Positions 32,911 through 43,533 of a stretch of 64,000 bases of DNA are shown piece by piece. The first letter of the stretch is position 1. The number at the start of each line of letters is the position of its first letter. A model generated the notes under the pieces. The model saw nothing but the letters and a program-made list of their open reading frames with translations, searched no databases and had not been told where the DNA came from. A program made the position numbers and the translations under genes. The DNA comes from Euclidia mi (taxonomy: Eukaryota; Arthropoda; Insecta; Lepidoptera; Erebidae): positions 3,328,830 through 3,392,829 of the forward strand of contig OX123191.2 in NCBI GenBank assembly GCA_944739405.2, read 5' to 3'.

Positions 32911-35736
32911 TCATGAGTTGTCTAGTGTAAGTGACCATCTATCCTTGTCACTGAAATAATCATTAATAGTATAATAACCTTTCTTAATAAGGCAGTCTTT
33001 TATTTTAGCTTTAAATGTACTAAATGGTAATTCTAAAAGACTAATTGGTATTTTATTGTATATACGAATACCTAGCCCTACAAAAGAATTATTAACTTTA
33101 TGTAAACGATGATAAGGGGCATATAACCTATGCTTGTTTCGAGTATTTATATTATGTATATCGCTTTTTGAGGTAAATAAACTTATATTTTGCCTAATGT
33201 ACAAAATATTAGCAAATAAAAATTGCGAGGCCACTGTAAGAATTCCTATAGACTTAAAGCGTTCCCTAAGAGTATCTTTTGCACCTAACATGTATATTGC
33301 TCGTACCGCTCGTTTCTGTAGAACGAAGATATTCTGAATATCCGCTGCTTTGCCCCATAACAAAATACCGTAGGACATAACACTGTGAAAATAGCTAAAA
33401 TATACTAAACGAGCCGTGTCGATGTCAGTAAGTTGCCTAACTTTTCTGACGGCATACGCAGCAGAGCTGAGCTTTCCTGCTAGACATGCTATATGTGCAC
33501 CCCATTGTAACTTATTATCTAATGTAATACCTAAGAACACTGTAGAGTCTAGAGTGTCAAGTTCCTCCCTATCTAGCATAATATTAGGTCCCAGTTGTCT
33601 AACGTTAGGTAAAGCAAATTTAACGCATTTAGTTTTCCTAGAATTAAGTACTAGGTTGTTTGCTGTAAACCATCGTGTAACTTGTAATAGTGCATTATTT
33701 ACATCATCAAATTGATTTCTATTCATATCTACTTTAAAAATAAGTGACGTATCATCTGCAAAAAGTACGACATCACAGATGTTTTTTAAATAAAAAGGTA
33801 AGTCATTAATATATACTAGAAATAGAAAAGGACCTAAAATTGAGCCTTGTGGAACGCCTAGCTGTATAGGTAATTTAGAGAATGTAGTCCCATTTACATC
33901 GACACACTGAAATCTTTGCCGCAGGTACGAATCGACAACACTAAGTGCGGTTTTCTCTACGCCGTAGTGGCGGAGCTTACGCAGTAGTGTGTCGTGCTGA
34001 ACGCAGTCAAATGCTTTAGATAGGTCACAGAACACTCCAATAGCATTCTTTGATGACTCCCAAGCACTATAAACGTGTTTTATGAGAGCAACACCCGCAT
34101 CAGTAGTGGATCTACCTTTAGTAAACCCGTATTGATCTTTGTGAAGCAGACTATTTAAATTGAAGTGGCTTTATAGCTGCTTTAAAAGAATCTTTTTAAA
34201 TATTTTACTAAATGCCGGCAAGATAGATATGGGCCTAAAATTATTAATTTCATTTTTACTGCCAGATTTGAATAAGGGTATAATTTTACTTAATTTCATC
34301 AAATCCGGAAATACGCCTAGGTCAAAGCATTGATTAAAAATTATAGATAGGTAAGGCGCAACAGTCTCAACTATAGTACCTAAAATTTTAATTGAAATGC
34401 CCCAAAAGTCGCCGGTATTTTTAATATTAATTGAATTATATGCGATCAATATATCTCGCGGGGTAACGTGCTCGAATCTAAACACGCTCTTGCATTCAGG
34501 TACACTGCTAAGCAAAAAATTTCCAGCGTCTATAGATGATGATTGTAAAGAGCTAGTAGTTGTTAAAGGTATGCTCGCAAAGAAACTATTGAACATATGC
34601 GCTACTTGAGTTTTGTTAGTGACTAATAAATTGTTTTCTTTTAGTTCAAATTGGTTTTCCCGTGGTCGAGCTCTTCCTGTTTCATTATTTATAATGCTCC
34701 ACGTTTCTTTAATTATATTTGTTGAATGCTTAATTTTACTACTAATAAATTTAGATTTTGCCATAATACAAACTTGTTTAAAAATTTTTGAGTACTTTTT
34801 TACATAATCTCGAAAAGGTGAGTCAAATCTATGTTATTTCATACCATATAATTCAAATAACTTGGCTCTACTTTTGTATATACCTATAGTGGCCCACTGG
34901 TTGAAAGATCCCATAGTACCCTTTAGTGTGACAGTTTTACTCTTAAAAGTATTTTGAAATTCATTATTTACTAGTCCAAAAAGTGAGTTATAAATTGTAT
35001 TTGGATTTTGTGAGTTTAATATTGAGGTATTGAGTTTAGCAATAATATTATTTTTGAAACGTATTAGACGATTGGTAGTCTGAGGCCTACATTCTACTAT
35101 ACGTGATTTATCATATGTTGAACAGGGAAAACTAGCTATCTGTCCACGGTGATCAGAAGGGAGAGAACTAATTACTACTGGGTTTGTGGCAGCACAAGAA
35201 CTAAATATGTTATCCAAACAAGTAGAAGATGTTGCAGATACTCTAGTAGGTTCACAGAATAGGTTACTTAAATTAAATAACTTGAAAAGATTCAGAAATC
35301 TAATACTCTGTGAAAAATTCTCTAAAATATTAATATTAAAATCGCCACATACTATAATATTCTTATTACTACATTTAATTTTATTGATAGCATCTTCCAT
35401 AACAGTCTCAAATAGATTATAGTCACCAGAAGGAGGTCGATATACACAAATTACTATATATAGGTCTAGTTCCACACAGGATAACTCAATAGTGCGCTCA
35501 ATAGATAAATTAACAATATCTTTACGTTCCTTACATTTTAATAAATTTGAAGTTATTATGAGAGAACCGCCTCTAATAGCCTGCATTCTTATATACGAAC
35601 TCTGCACCATATAATATTCATTTATAACAATAAGCTCATGATTCTTTAACCAATGTTCAGTTAAGCACAAAACCTTAACATCATATTTTTCTAGAAATAA
35701 ACTTAACTCTCATTCTTTGCCAGATAGGCCCTGCAT
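32911..35736 (-). pseudogene. CR1-like ORF2: AP endonuclease and reverse transcriptase, three in-frame stops
   Basis: About 941 codons from ATG at 35736, whose frame overlaps the end of ORF1. The APE-type endonuclease occupies roughly residues 1-240: TEHW (26-29), VYRPPSGDYN, CGDFN (129-133) and PSDHRGQI (about 193-200). The RT follows, with FRPISILPAFSKIFKK, FCDLSKAFDCVQHDTLL (from 568), GVPQGSILGPFLFLVY and the catalytic FADD at 33762-33751 (about residues 659-662). The C-terminal region has AVRAIYMLGAKD and GIRIYNKIP. Premature stops are TGA at 35712-35710, TAA at 34836-34834 and TAA at 34173-34171. All catalytic boxes that I can see are intact. In life this protein nicks DNA and copies the element RNA at the nick. 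This copy cannot make it in full. Confidence 0.9.
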
Positions 35737-35753
35737 GTTTTGGTGTACTATAT

Positions 35754-37346
35754 TCAAATACTGCAGCCTAACTGTTGTCCTATCTTGGAGTTTAAATCAC
35801 AAGATGTGTCAATAAAAACGTTGTTAGTACAAGTACTAACCCTATCAAATAAATTGTAAACACAAGGGTCTTTTCCTTGCTGTAAATTGTATGCTAATAG
35901 TTTAGCAATCTGTCGCTTAATATAAAATGGCAGATACATTGTATCTTTTGTTAAAGTAAATTTACTAATAAATTTATTAGCGTCAAAAAACAATATTGCG
36001 TCACTATGACGACAAGTTATATTATATAATAACATATTTAATTTGTGTATGTGCATGTTTTGTGTATATGTTAAGTCATTTGAGTATGGCAAAGCACATA
36101 AAATAAATTTACAACTAAATCTGGAATTAAGGTCTAATAACATTTCAACACATTCTATGATATGCTGTCTTTTTACAGTTAAACTGTTACCAAACAACAA
36201 TATGGCCGTACTACTCTCATCTAAGGGGTGCAACTTAATCTGATTAACTAAACTACTGTAACTATCCCCTGGCCTACAATAATTTATAACACACTGGTTT
36301 GTATACTCACAGAGAAGACTACCAAAATTATGACCTAGCCTATCAGAAAAAATGTATGTTTTGTTAGTTGATGTTGAAAACCTAGATTTAATCATATTTG
36401 ATTGTGAAGAGGATTGGTTTTGTGGATTATCAGAAAAATTCTCAGATAGTATGGTACTCAATGGCTCTGCTGGGGTTGGAGTGTGAGTGTGAGCACAAGG
36501 ACATAAGAGCTTATTGGTCAGAGACTCATACATTTCTGCATTACATCTCACCAAGTCTACTAGCTCACCTGCCTCTACTATACGCTTGCTCAGCTCTTGT
36601 TGAGAAGCTTGATATTTGTTAAATAGTTCATTTAAGGTGCTCTCCCTAAGTACTAGTTCTTCCCTCAAGCGATGAGTGTCAGTATCATACACTACCCTAC
36701 TATGTTCTAAACTTCTAGAGTACTTAGATAGTTGATCAAGTAAATAAATGCGCTCCTTTCTGAGATTTAAATTAACCCTATGCACATTATATTTCTTCAT
36801 AGATTTATGACATCTTTTAATTAGTTTATTAACTTTAATATAGCGTTTAAGTTTTTTGTGACTTGAAAAGCTGGGTCTCATGATAATGGTATCATCCCTG
36901 GTCAGGTCTATTGTCACAACAGGCTCCCTAATACACACATGATCAGGCTCACTACTAACCAACTCATGATATAGACTGCAGGTATTCGCTATCTGTTCAC
37001 TGTGTTTAAGAGTTTCTAAGTTAGAGATGGTGTTATGAGCTTCACTCAATTCTCGTTCTAGTTCAGCAACACGTCTCAGAGCTTCTTCATGAGTGTCCAT
37101 ACACTGTTGGAAGTTGGACACCGTCAATCGAAGTTGTTCATGTTGCTCAAGTATTTCGAGATGGTGTGTGTGCATTTCAGCCAACTGTGCCTTGAGTTCA
37201 GTGTTCTTGTCGACTATTATCTTTACTTCTTCTTCGCTGTCCTCTCTTTCCTGTAGCAGCTGGTTACACAGGATTTTAGAGGATTCCAGTTCCTTAAGTG
37301 TGGTCTGTAGTTTGTCCTCCAGAGCTGCCATTCTGCGGGTCATCAT
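35754..37346 (-). CDS. CR1-like ORF1 protein, 530 codons, uninterrupted
   Basis: Element-encoded RNA-binding or assembly protein. Residues 6-118 form a long heptad-rich coiled coil (KLQTTLKELESSK ... ELERELSEAHNTIS). A basic segment follows at 160-185 (SHKKLKRYIKVNKLIKRCHK) and a second coil at about 196-270. A low-complexity linker spans 285-325. The C-terminal domain at about 331-490 looks like the SGNH/esterase-like fold known from CR1 ORF1: a YIFSDRLGHNFG block, AILLFGNSL at 391-399 and a final segment near 455-470 without a clear catalytic histidine. Its stop codon (35754-35756) lies just upstream of the ORF2 start in another frame. Known CR1 ORF1 proteins of Lepidoptera may also carry an N-terminal zinc finger, which is not seen here. 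Expression is unknown. Confidence 0.8.
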   Translation of the reverse strand: MMTRRMAALEDKLQTTLKELESSKILCNQLLQEREDSEEEVKIIVDKNTELKAQLAEMHTHHLEILEQHEQLRLTVSNFQQCMDTHEEALRRVAELERELSEAHNTISNLETLKHSEQIANTCSLYHELVSSEPDHVCIREPVVTIDLTRDDTIIMRPSFSSHKKLKRYIKVNKLIKRCHKSMKKYNVHRVNLNLRKERIYLLDQLSKYSRSLEHSRVVYDTDTHRLREELVLRESTLNELFNKYQASQQELSKRIVEAGELVDLVRCNAEMYESLTNKLLCPCAHTHTPTPAEPLSTILSENFSDNPQNQSSSQSNMIKSRFSTSTNKTYIFSDRLGHNFGSLLCEYTNQCVINYCRPGDSYSSLVNQIKLHPLDESSTAILLFGNSLTVKRQHIIECVEMLLDLNSRFSCKFILCALPYSNDLTYTQNMHIHKLNMLLYNITCRHSDAILFFDANKFISKFTLTKDTMYLPFYIKRQIAKLLAYNLQQGKDPCVYNLFDRVSTCTNNVFIDTSCDLNSKIGQQLGCSI

Positions 37347-37370
37347 TTGAACAGACCTACCCCGTAGGCA

Positions 37371-38453
37371 CCTGAAATGTAAGGAAGTGTGAGTAAAGTC
37401 AGCAGAGAGAAACTATGAAATGGGTGGATAGAAAGTTGAGAGGGAAATAATGTAGGTAGATCATAAAACTAGAAGAATTGAATTGAATAAATATAGGAAT
37501 AGTTTATTTTAAATAGGTACTAACTATTGGGGAAGTTCTACTCATAGAAAAAATAATGAATACTTATTATAAACTTTCTTGTAAGTATTTAATTATAAAA
37601 ACAAAATAAAAAAAAACAGTTAATAAGACGATATCAGTTAATAGTAATGGGTTATTGTTATTAAATTACTTTAAAATCATTTAAAAATACTTTGGATGAT
37701 TGTAATATCACGAATGTAGGTACTTATATAAATGGACCTGTGTAACACTGTAGTACTATTTATACTAAGAATTTATCTAATAAATAATTATGTTTTGTGT
37801 ATAGTGTCATGTAGTATATGGTGTCTGAGGCAAATGTTTTGCGTCATCGATTTTGCTTCCACAAATTGTCAAGCAAAAGGAGACATAACGGTGCCGCTGT
37901 GTATTGTAAATTGACGTCACTCATATGTAATGAGCAGTGTATGTATGTGATGTATAGTGTATTTTAGTTATTATTACTTATATAAAAATAAAACGGTACA
38001 GGGATAAGTAAAGAATTATGAAAACAATACTCCCCGGGTTTCCAGTTGATTTTGAATCTTGTATTGGTTATCCGTTACTTTGACAGTTAGTCCGCCACAA
38101 GTTTTCCAGCGAGGTTTTGTTACTAGTCCTTTAATATACTGTTACACCAACAATTATTGCTAAGGTTTATGGGTATACACTTTACTTTGCACATATAATT
38201 GATTATTAAAACTAAATAAAACTATTTTTATCAATTAAATTAATATAGACGTCGGGAAATGACAACTGCTCGCTAGTGTTGCCAGCGAAGAAAAAAAAAA
38301 AGAAAAAAAAAAAAAAAGAGAACAGTAATTACGACAAAAACATCATAGGAGAAAGTTTTTCAGTTTTGCTGTTTTAGTATTTTCAGTGGATTCTTGGTTA
38401 TGTGGGTAGTTGAGTTACTTAGTTTCAAGTTACGCTGGTATGTATGTTACTAA
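37371..38453. other. Upstream flank of the CR1-like LINE; no gene seen
   Basis: AT-rich. Contains a poly(A)/GA-rich run at 38290-38318. A 60-codon plus-strand frame at 37732-37914 is unsupported. No zinc-finger exon for the LINE was found on the minus strand here. Confidence 0.45.
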
Positions 38454-38770
38454 GGGCGGTTTCAGATTAGCTTATTTTTCTCGCGTATACGGTCGTTTCA
38501 CCATACGCGCGTACAAGCGCGCTAATTTACGCGCTTCTAAAACCCGAACTAGTAAGTAACTCGTAGTAAACGGGCATATTTCGGGCTGTTCGCACGAAAC
38601 GGTAGTCATATCGTGTTAGTATCAACGTGGATTCGCGCTTGAACGACATTAGAAGCACGTCAACTCTCGTCCGAGTTGCGCGTCTGCCGAAAGGCGCGCC
38701 TGAACGCGCCTATATGCGCTTCCAAAAACTAGCTTACACGCGCGTATAAAACGCTATCCTCAAACCGCTC
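38454..38770. mobile_element. Tourist/Harbinger-type MITE, copy 1
   Basis: 317 bp with inverted ends: left GGGCGGTTTCAGATTAGC, right (reverse complement) GAGCGGTTTGAGGATAGC. It is flanked by TAA at 38451-38453 and 38771-38773. The 3-bp TWA duplication and these ends point to a PIF/Harbinger-driven element. The interior is rich in GCGCGTA motifs and non-coding. Confidence 0.8.
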
Positions 38771-38946
38771 TAAATAAAACTGTGTCAAGCTAATTGAATG
38801 AATGTTGTTCAAAATATTGTGTATGAGTTTTAAGAAACGTATAAATATATCTCAAGTAATAGTAAAGTAACATATATTTGCGATTTAGACATTTACTAGA
38901 CTTGGTCCGTGGCCCCGCCTGCGTGGCTATTTCAATTCCTAGCCTC

Positions 38947-39084
38947 CTAACCATCTCTAAATACAGAAATCATAGCATGACATTGCTTACACCAAAACAG
39001 GCTTTGCCTTATGAAAGAAAGACAAAAAAAAATGAAATTCAATTTTGTACTTACAATAATAATATGGTTAATCATATAATTTGA
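38947..39084. other. Unassigned stretch next to a SINE head
   Basis: No domain recognised. The overlapping open frames on both strands are short. Confidence 0.35.
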
Positions 39085-39165
39085 TTGTACTCGGTGGGAA
39101 TCGAATCCACGACCTCCGGTATAGCAATCAGGTTTACCTACCAAGGCACGGTACCCACACCAAAA
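39085..39165 (-). mobile_element. tRNA-derived SINE head, other family
   Basis: On the minus strand GTGCCTTGGTAGG (A-box-like) and GTGGATTCGATTCCCACC (B box) are spaced as in a tRNA. The acceptor stem does not close, so this is a SINE head and not a tRNA gene. The downstream body is unrecognised. Confidence 0.5.
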
Positions 39166-39279
39166 CACGTCTAAGCCTACATTTGTTGGTTCTGCAACAA
39201 TTGTGACCACTTTAGTTCTCTATCGAATCACTACATTTCCAATAGCATCCCTATCCCTTATCCGTATGTATATTTCTTT

Positions 39280-39402
39280 GTGTTATTGACTGACTAACAA
39301 AAAAGCACAGCCAATACTATTGGGCGTAAGAAGCTAAAATTTGGCATGCATGTTCCATGGGGTCCGTAGGAGTGCACTAAGAAGGGCTTTCCTGCAATTG
39401 AA
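39280..39402 (+). mobile_element. Helitron-like family H-A fragment
   Basis: Reverse complement of the H-A blocks: GCTAAAATTTGGCATGCATG, CCATGGGGTCCGTAGG and GTGCACTAAGAAGGG. The CTAG end is absent, replaced by the SINE at 39408. Confidence 0.6.
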
Positions 39403-39407
39403 AGCGG

Positions 39408-39660
39408 CGGTAGCCCAGTGGTGTACGTAACGGACTGCCGAGACGATGGTCTCGGGTTCGATCCCCAGGTACCTCGGGCACACACCTCTGACTTTTCGAA
39501 GTTATGTGTGTATTAAAAATTATCGCTCGCTTAATAATGTGCCCGGTAGATGGCAATAGGCTCGCCCCCTATTACATTGGGACCGAAATATATCTGGCGA
39601 AGTGTGGGTGTGTAATACACCTCTGCCTACCCCTTCGGGGATAAAAGGCGTGAAGATGTG
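39408..39660 (+). mobile_element. SINE family B
   Basis: Head GGTAGCCCAGTGGTGTACG with B box GGGTTCGATCCCC, a CACACACCTCTGACTTTTCG link and AATTATCGCTCGCTTA, then the same 3' module as family A (CAATAGGCTCGCCCCC to CCCCTTCGGGGAT). A chimera of a different head with the shared tail. A second copy is at 57911-58132. Confidence 0.8.
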
Positions 39661-39677
39661 TTATGTTGTAAAATAAA

Positions 39678-39923
39678 CTGCCTCGTTGGTCTCGCGGCAT
39701 AAATGTGCGCGTGGGATTGGGAGGTCTCGGGTTCGATTCCCGAGTCGGGCAAAAGTGTTACTGGGTTTTTCCGAATACTCAGTAGCAGCCCGGAGTCTGG
39801 TGATGTGCCTGGTAACGGCAATAGACTCGCCCCCTATTACTAAAAAAAAATCATAACGAAATGTGGGTGTAATATTTACACCTCTGCCTACCCCATCGGG
39901 GATACAGGCGTGAGACTATAAAT
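39678..39923 (+). mobile_element. SINE family A, inserted behind family B
   Basis: Complete head, B box GGTTCGATTCCCGAG and 3' end. Target duplications TAAAATAAA lie at 39669-39677 and 39924-39932, short and A-rich but consistent. Confidence 0.85.
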
Positions 39924-39932
39924 TAAAATAAA

Positions 39933-40537
39933 ATATGCGGGCGTATCTCAATATTAATGACGCTATTGCCAAGCCAGTTATATGGTTTCTTAATTTTATC
40001 CTTAAATGTAACTGCAGATACTAAAAACATTTAATAACCTCTGATTTTTCAATACGTAAAGAAAGATTTTGAATTTTTAACTAAATTAAAAATCTAATTT
40101 ATTTAAAATGTATTCTTAATACAAGTAACTGAAGGGACTGTAGAGAGATTCTTGGAAGAGAGTTCTAGGAATACAGAGCAACGTCTTGTATTGGTTCCCG
40201 TTATTCTTGAATGTACCTAAACTGAGTCTTCATGGAAATTCGCTAGTAATAAATTAAAATCAGTTTTAATTACATATTTATTTATTTTGTGGCGTTTCCT
40301 GTTAGGTAGGTACATAGTTGTAATTATAAAGTGTTCCAGACCAGAATTATGGTGACGGCTGCGACATCGAGGAAAAGTAGCAATCTACGTGGGAAATATT
40401 ATAATGCAAAGTGTATACGAAAGCACGAGTGCACTCTTCAAAGGCACTATTGCTTAATTTTCATAGTCAAAATCATCAAAGCAATCATTATTCACTTAGG
40501 TAACAATAAAACGCATATGAACGCAAATTAGTTACTA
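39933..40537. other. No feature seen
   Basis: AT-rich sequence. The short frame at 40331-40531 is unsupported. Confidence 0.4.
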
Positions 40538-40746
40538 CTAGAGGACGCCAGCAGCTACGCCTGCAATTTTTTTTTAAATTTACCCGTTTTGGCGGATCCC
40601 GTAGGAATTTCGGGAAATCCCTTCTTAGTGCACCCTTACGGTCCCCAAGGAACATACATGCCAAATTTCAGCTTCCTGCGCCCAATAGTTTCGGCTGTAG
40701 CGTGTCTGCCAGTCAGTCAGTAACGCAAGGATTTTATATATTAAGA
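40538..40746 (-). mobile_element. Helitron-like family H-A, complete short copy
   Basis: On the minus strand it starts TCTTAATATATAAAATCC after A and ends GCTGGCGTCCTCTAG before T, matching the Helitron rule (5' TC, 3' CTRR, insertion between A and T). It is 209 bp long. The near-identical copy at 52363-52569 confirms both ends. Confidence 0.8.
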
Positions 40747-40970
40747 TTTTAAAGATTCTACATTTACAGTTAGGTCTGCCAATCTGATACGCCGGAGAGA
40801 AATTGAACGGAGACCCTTGAAGCTGTAACATCTTCAATAATTATTTTGCGATCTCGATGTCAGAAAGGTTTGTTTTATAATTGTTAACAAAAGAAACAAA
40901 TTAATATTTTTGCCTATGATTTGCTACCTAATCTCACCACAGACGTCATGAACTGCAAAATTTTACATTC

Positions 40971-41050
40971 ATCATCATGTCACAGTCCACTGCTGAATAT
41001 AGTCCTCTCCGATGGCACGCCACTGCTTAGTGGCGTGCCATTGGAGAGGT
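40971..41050. repeat. LINE 3'-end remnant with a near-perfect 21-bp hairpin
   Basis: Starts with CATCATCATG and CAGTCCACTGCTG, blocks of LINE-B-type tails. The segment 41004-41024 pairs with 41029-41049 with a single mismatch around the loop GCTT (stem core TGGCACGCCACT). Confidence 0.8.
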
Positions 41051-41166
41051 CTATATTTGCTCGCTTGACTAGCACATCATTACTGAGCAACTAGATAAAC
41101 ACACATATTATGTGGTCTGTGTTACAATTCCTAATAGATAAGCACCAGAAAAACCTCTGCTCTGAC

Positions 41167-41421
41167 TGCCTCGTTGGTCTCGCGGCATAAATGTGCGCGC
41201 AGGATTGGGAGGTCTCGGGTTCGATTCCCGGGTCGGGAAAAGTGTTATTGGTTTTCCGTTAGGAACTTCCCAGTAACAGCACGGAGTCTGGTAATGTGCC
41301 CGGTACGGCAATAGGCTCGCCCCCTATTACATGGGAACTAAAAATTCATGGCAAAATGTGGGTGTAATATAACACCTCTGCCTACCCCTTCGAGGATACA
41401 GGCGTGATACTATTAAAAAAA
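41167..41421 (+). mobile_element. SINE family A, full-length
   Basis: Head TGCCTCGTTGGTCTCGCGG, B box GGTTCGATTCCCGGG, full body and 3' end. Target duplication CAGAAAAACC at 41146-41155 and 41422-41431, with similar sequence (CTGCT.TGAC) continuing on both sides. Confidence 0.85.
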
Positions 41422-41440
41422 CAGAAAAACCACTGCTGAC

Positions 41441-42146
41441 AAATAAAATGCACTAAATTATAAGATAGTAAAGGAATTAGTATGAAAGTAATAGATATGA
41501 AATATACAGCATGCAAAGTATGAATTATTATGTATGTTTATCCATTAGCTAGTAACCATATTACAAGCTCTGCTTGGTTTGGGACGAAATGTTGTGTGAA
41601 TATAGTAGAATATTAGTAATTAAAAACAAAAAACATCGTAATGATGTGAGTTCCTACTAACTGGCCCCATGACACCAAAAACACTAGATAAAATCCCTAG
41701 AAATACTTCAATTAACAAACAAGCAACTCACATTCTTTACTCAAAATCCACATTAAAATTATATTTACATTCTACCACGAAAAATCCCCACTACATTACC
41801 ACTAAGCCGTTGAAATAAAAAATGCAATTTTTCAACTGAAAAATCAAACCGCTTTGCGTCGCCCGCTTTCAAGAGCAGCAATCCGTTTCACCGCTGAATT
41901 GAGTCGCGATTTCAGCGGAGTTACAAATTTTTTAACACTTACCATTGGTAAATGTTCATATTTAGGTCAACAAGTAACTGCCGATTGAAAAGTTTTAGCG
42001 AAAGTTAATTTGACACGACAATACATGAGAAGAATCTCTAATAGGAACAATAAGATACTCCCACAGCTTATCAGTGTCATCATTTATCTTTTTAGAGATT
42101 TATCACAGTATCATAAAAGTTAGTTTTATAATAAATAAATATATAG
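41441..42146. other. No feature seen
   Basis: AT-rich sequence. A patch at 41840-41930 is somewhat richer in G and C but matches no family I know. Confidence 0.4.
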
Positions 42147-42378
42147 GCTGCCTCCGTGGTCCAGTCATCGGAGATCTCGGGTTCGATTTCTGGGTCGGGC
42201 AAAAGTGTTACTGGGTTTTTCCGAATATTCAGTAGCAGCTCGGATTCTAGTGATGTGCCCGGTAACGGCAGTAGGCTCGCCCCCTATTACGTGAGACTTC
42301 AAAATGCGTGGCGAAATGTGGGTGTAATATTTACACTTCTGCCTACCCCATCGGGGATACAGGCGTGAGACTATAAAT
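42147..42378 (+). mobile_element. SINE family A, head partly deleted
   Basis: Head CTGCCTCCGTGGTCCAGT jumps directly to CGGAGATCTCGGGTTCGAT, so the middle of the tRNA-like part is missing. The rest is collinear with family A. Confidence 0.8.
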
Positions 42379-42388
42379 AGAAAACAAT

Positions 42389-42430
42389 ATATATATATAT
42401 AGATATATATATATATACATACATACATAT
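42389..42430. repeat. TA/TACA microsatellite
   Basis: (TA)n interrupted by one AGATA, then (CATA)n. It lies just behind the SINE. Confidence 0.9.
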
Positions 42431-43184
42431 GTAATTTTAATCCACTCGACTAATTTTAAATCATGTCTGTGGGTCGGTTAAGTTATGACCACTACAGTGG
42501 CCAAGTGTGGTTTGGCAGACTATATATTCTGAGAACATTATGGATAACTCTGAAATTGGCAGTTTTGTCACGTGGTTTTCCTTTATCGCACGCAGCTTCA
42601 AAAAGTCGGTGTTGCAGCGCTGCTAGTACCCGGGACCCTCGGCGCTGCAGTCTGTTTTTCTCTCCACAAAGCTATCAATGCGTGTTTAAAATTTTAAAAT
42701 GTAAAGCTTAATAATTTAATGATATCTGCCTGCTGCTTGCGAAAGTATGAAAACAAATAGTAGGAGTAATGATTTTATTCCCTGGAGGTGTCACACATGC
42801 ATCCAGTTGCAGCGTCTGATTGTGCTTGCCCATATCTGAACGAACAATGCTGAGGCTGAAAATTACTTTGATTACATACGAGTTAATAAAAAATGGACTT
42901 AATAAGAGTCAGTACAATCACATTAATTATCTGCGTTATATGGTGTACCTCAAATGATTGTGAAAACTATTACTTACACACAAAAATCGGTTTTGCTACT
43001 TTAGAGGTAATCTGTGAAATAAAGACATAAAGTCATATTTATTTCTGCATTTTCAGTTTTCACAACACTTTTCAAGTCAAAATCCTATTCTAGATGACGC
43101 CGGCTAATAATTTCTAGCTAAATGACTTCTTGAGAAAAAAGAGAGTCATTGCTTATTTAATAATAATACACATTCGTACACAAA
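42431..43184. other. No gene recognised
   Basis: A plus-strand frame at 42463-42711 reads through CSAASTRDPRRCSLFF without any domain. The GC-rich part at 42595-42660 may be an old repeat. Confidence 0.4.
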
Positions 43185-43353
43185 TCACTACATAGTATAA
43201 ACAAAGTCTGTCTTCTGTCTGTCTATCCCTATGTATGTATGCTTAAATCTTCAAAACTACGGCAACGGATTTTAATGCGGTTTTTTTACTAGATAGAATG
43301 GATTCAAGAGGAAGGTTTATATAAGGCGGTACAGCGTTCACCGGGTCAGCTAG
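43185..43353 (+). mobile_element. Short Helitron-like element
   Basis: Starts TCACTACATAGTATAAACAA after A, holds the CTTCAAAACTACGGCAACGG and GAGGAAGGTTTATAT blocks common in lepidopteran Helitrons, and ends ACCGGGTCAGCTAG before T. A 169-bp deletion derivative. Confidence 0.7.
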
Positions 43354-43533
43354 TATTATAATAAACACATAAAGATAAAATTATTTAATGTTGGACGAAA
43401 AATCTACTATAGTAAACATGAATCAACTTATGGTACATTAACAAAGAAAATAAATAAGAATACAGCAACAATTCATTACAATTTATACAATTTCAGTATA
43501 GAACCAAATATTTTCGAGTCTGCACTCATCTTA

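Larger units (their letters stand above)
32231..37370 (-). mobile_element. CR1/Zenon-like LINE, nearly intact
   Basis: On the minus strand: ORF1 (37346-35754), ORF2 (35736-32911), a 3' UTR of about 650 bp and a (TTTGA)n tail at 32257-32232 preceded by AATAAATGAATTTGA. ORF1 is open throughout. ORF2 stays in one frame with three premature stops and no frameshift, which makes this the youngest-looking element in the window. The pentamer tail and an ORF1 with a degenerate esterase-like domain fit the CR1 group (Zenon in Lepidoptera). The 5' end is uncertain. The reading frame continues upstream of the first Met to about 37400, where a stop occurs, and no target duplication was found. Confidence 0.9.

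Noticed and set aside
39085..39165. Possible tRNA gene
   Set aside because: A and B boxes are present but the acceptor stem does not pair, and the arrangement fits a SINE head.
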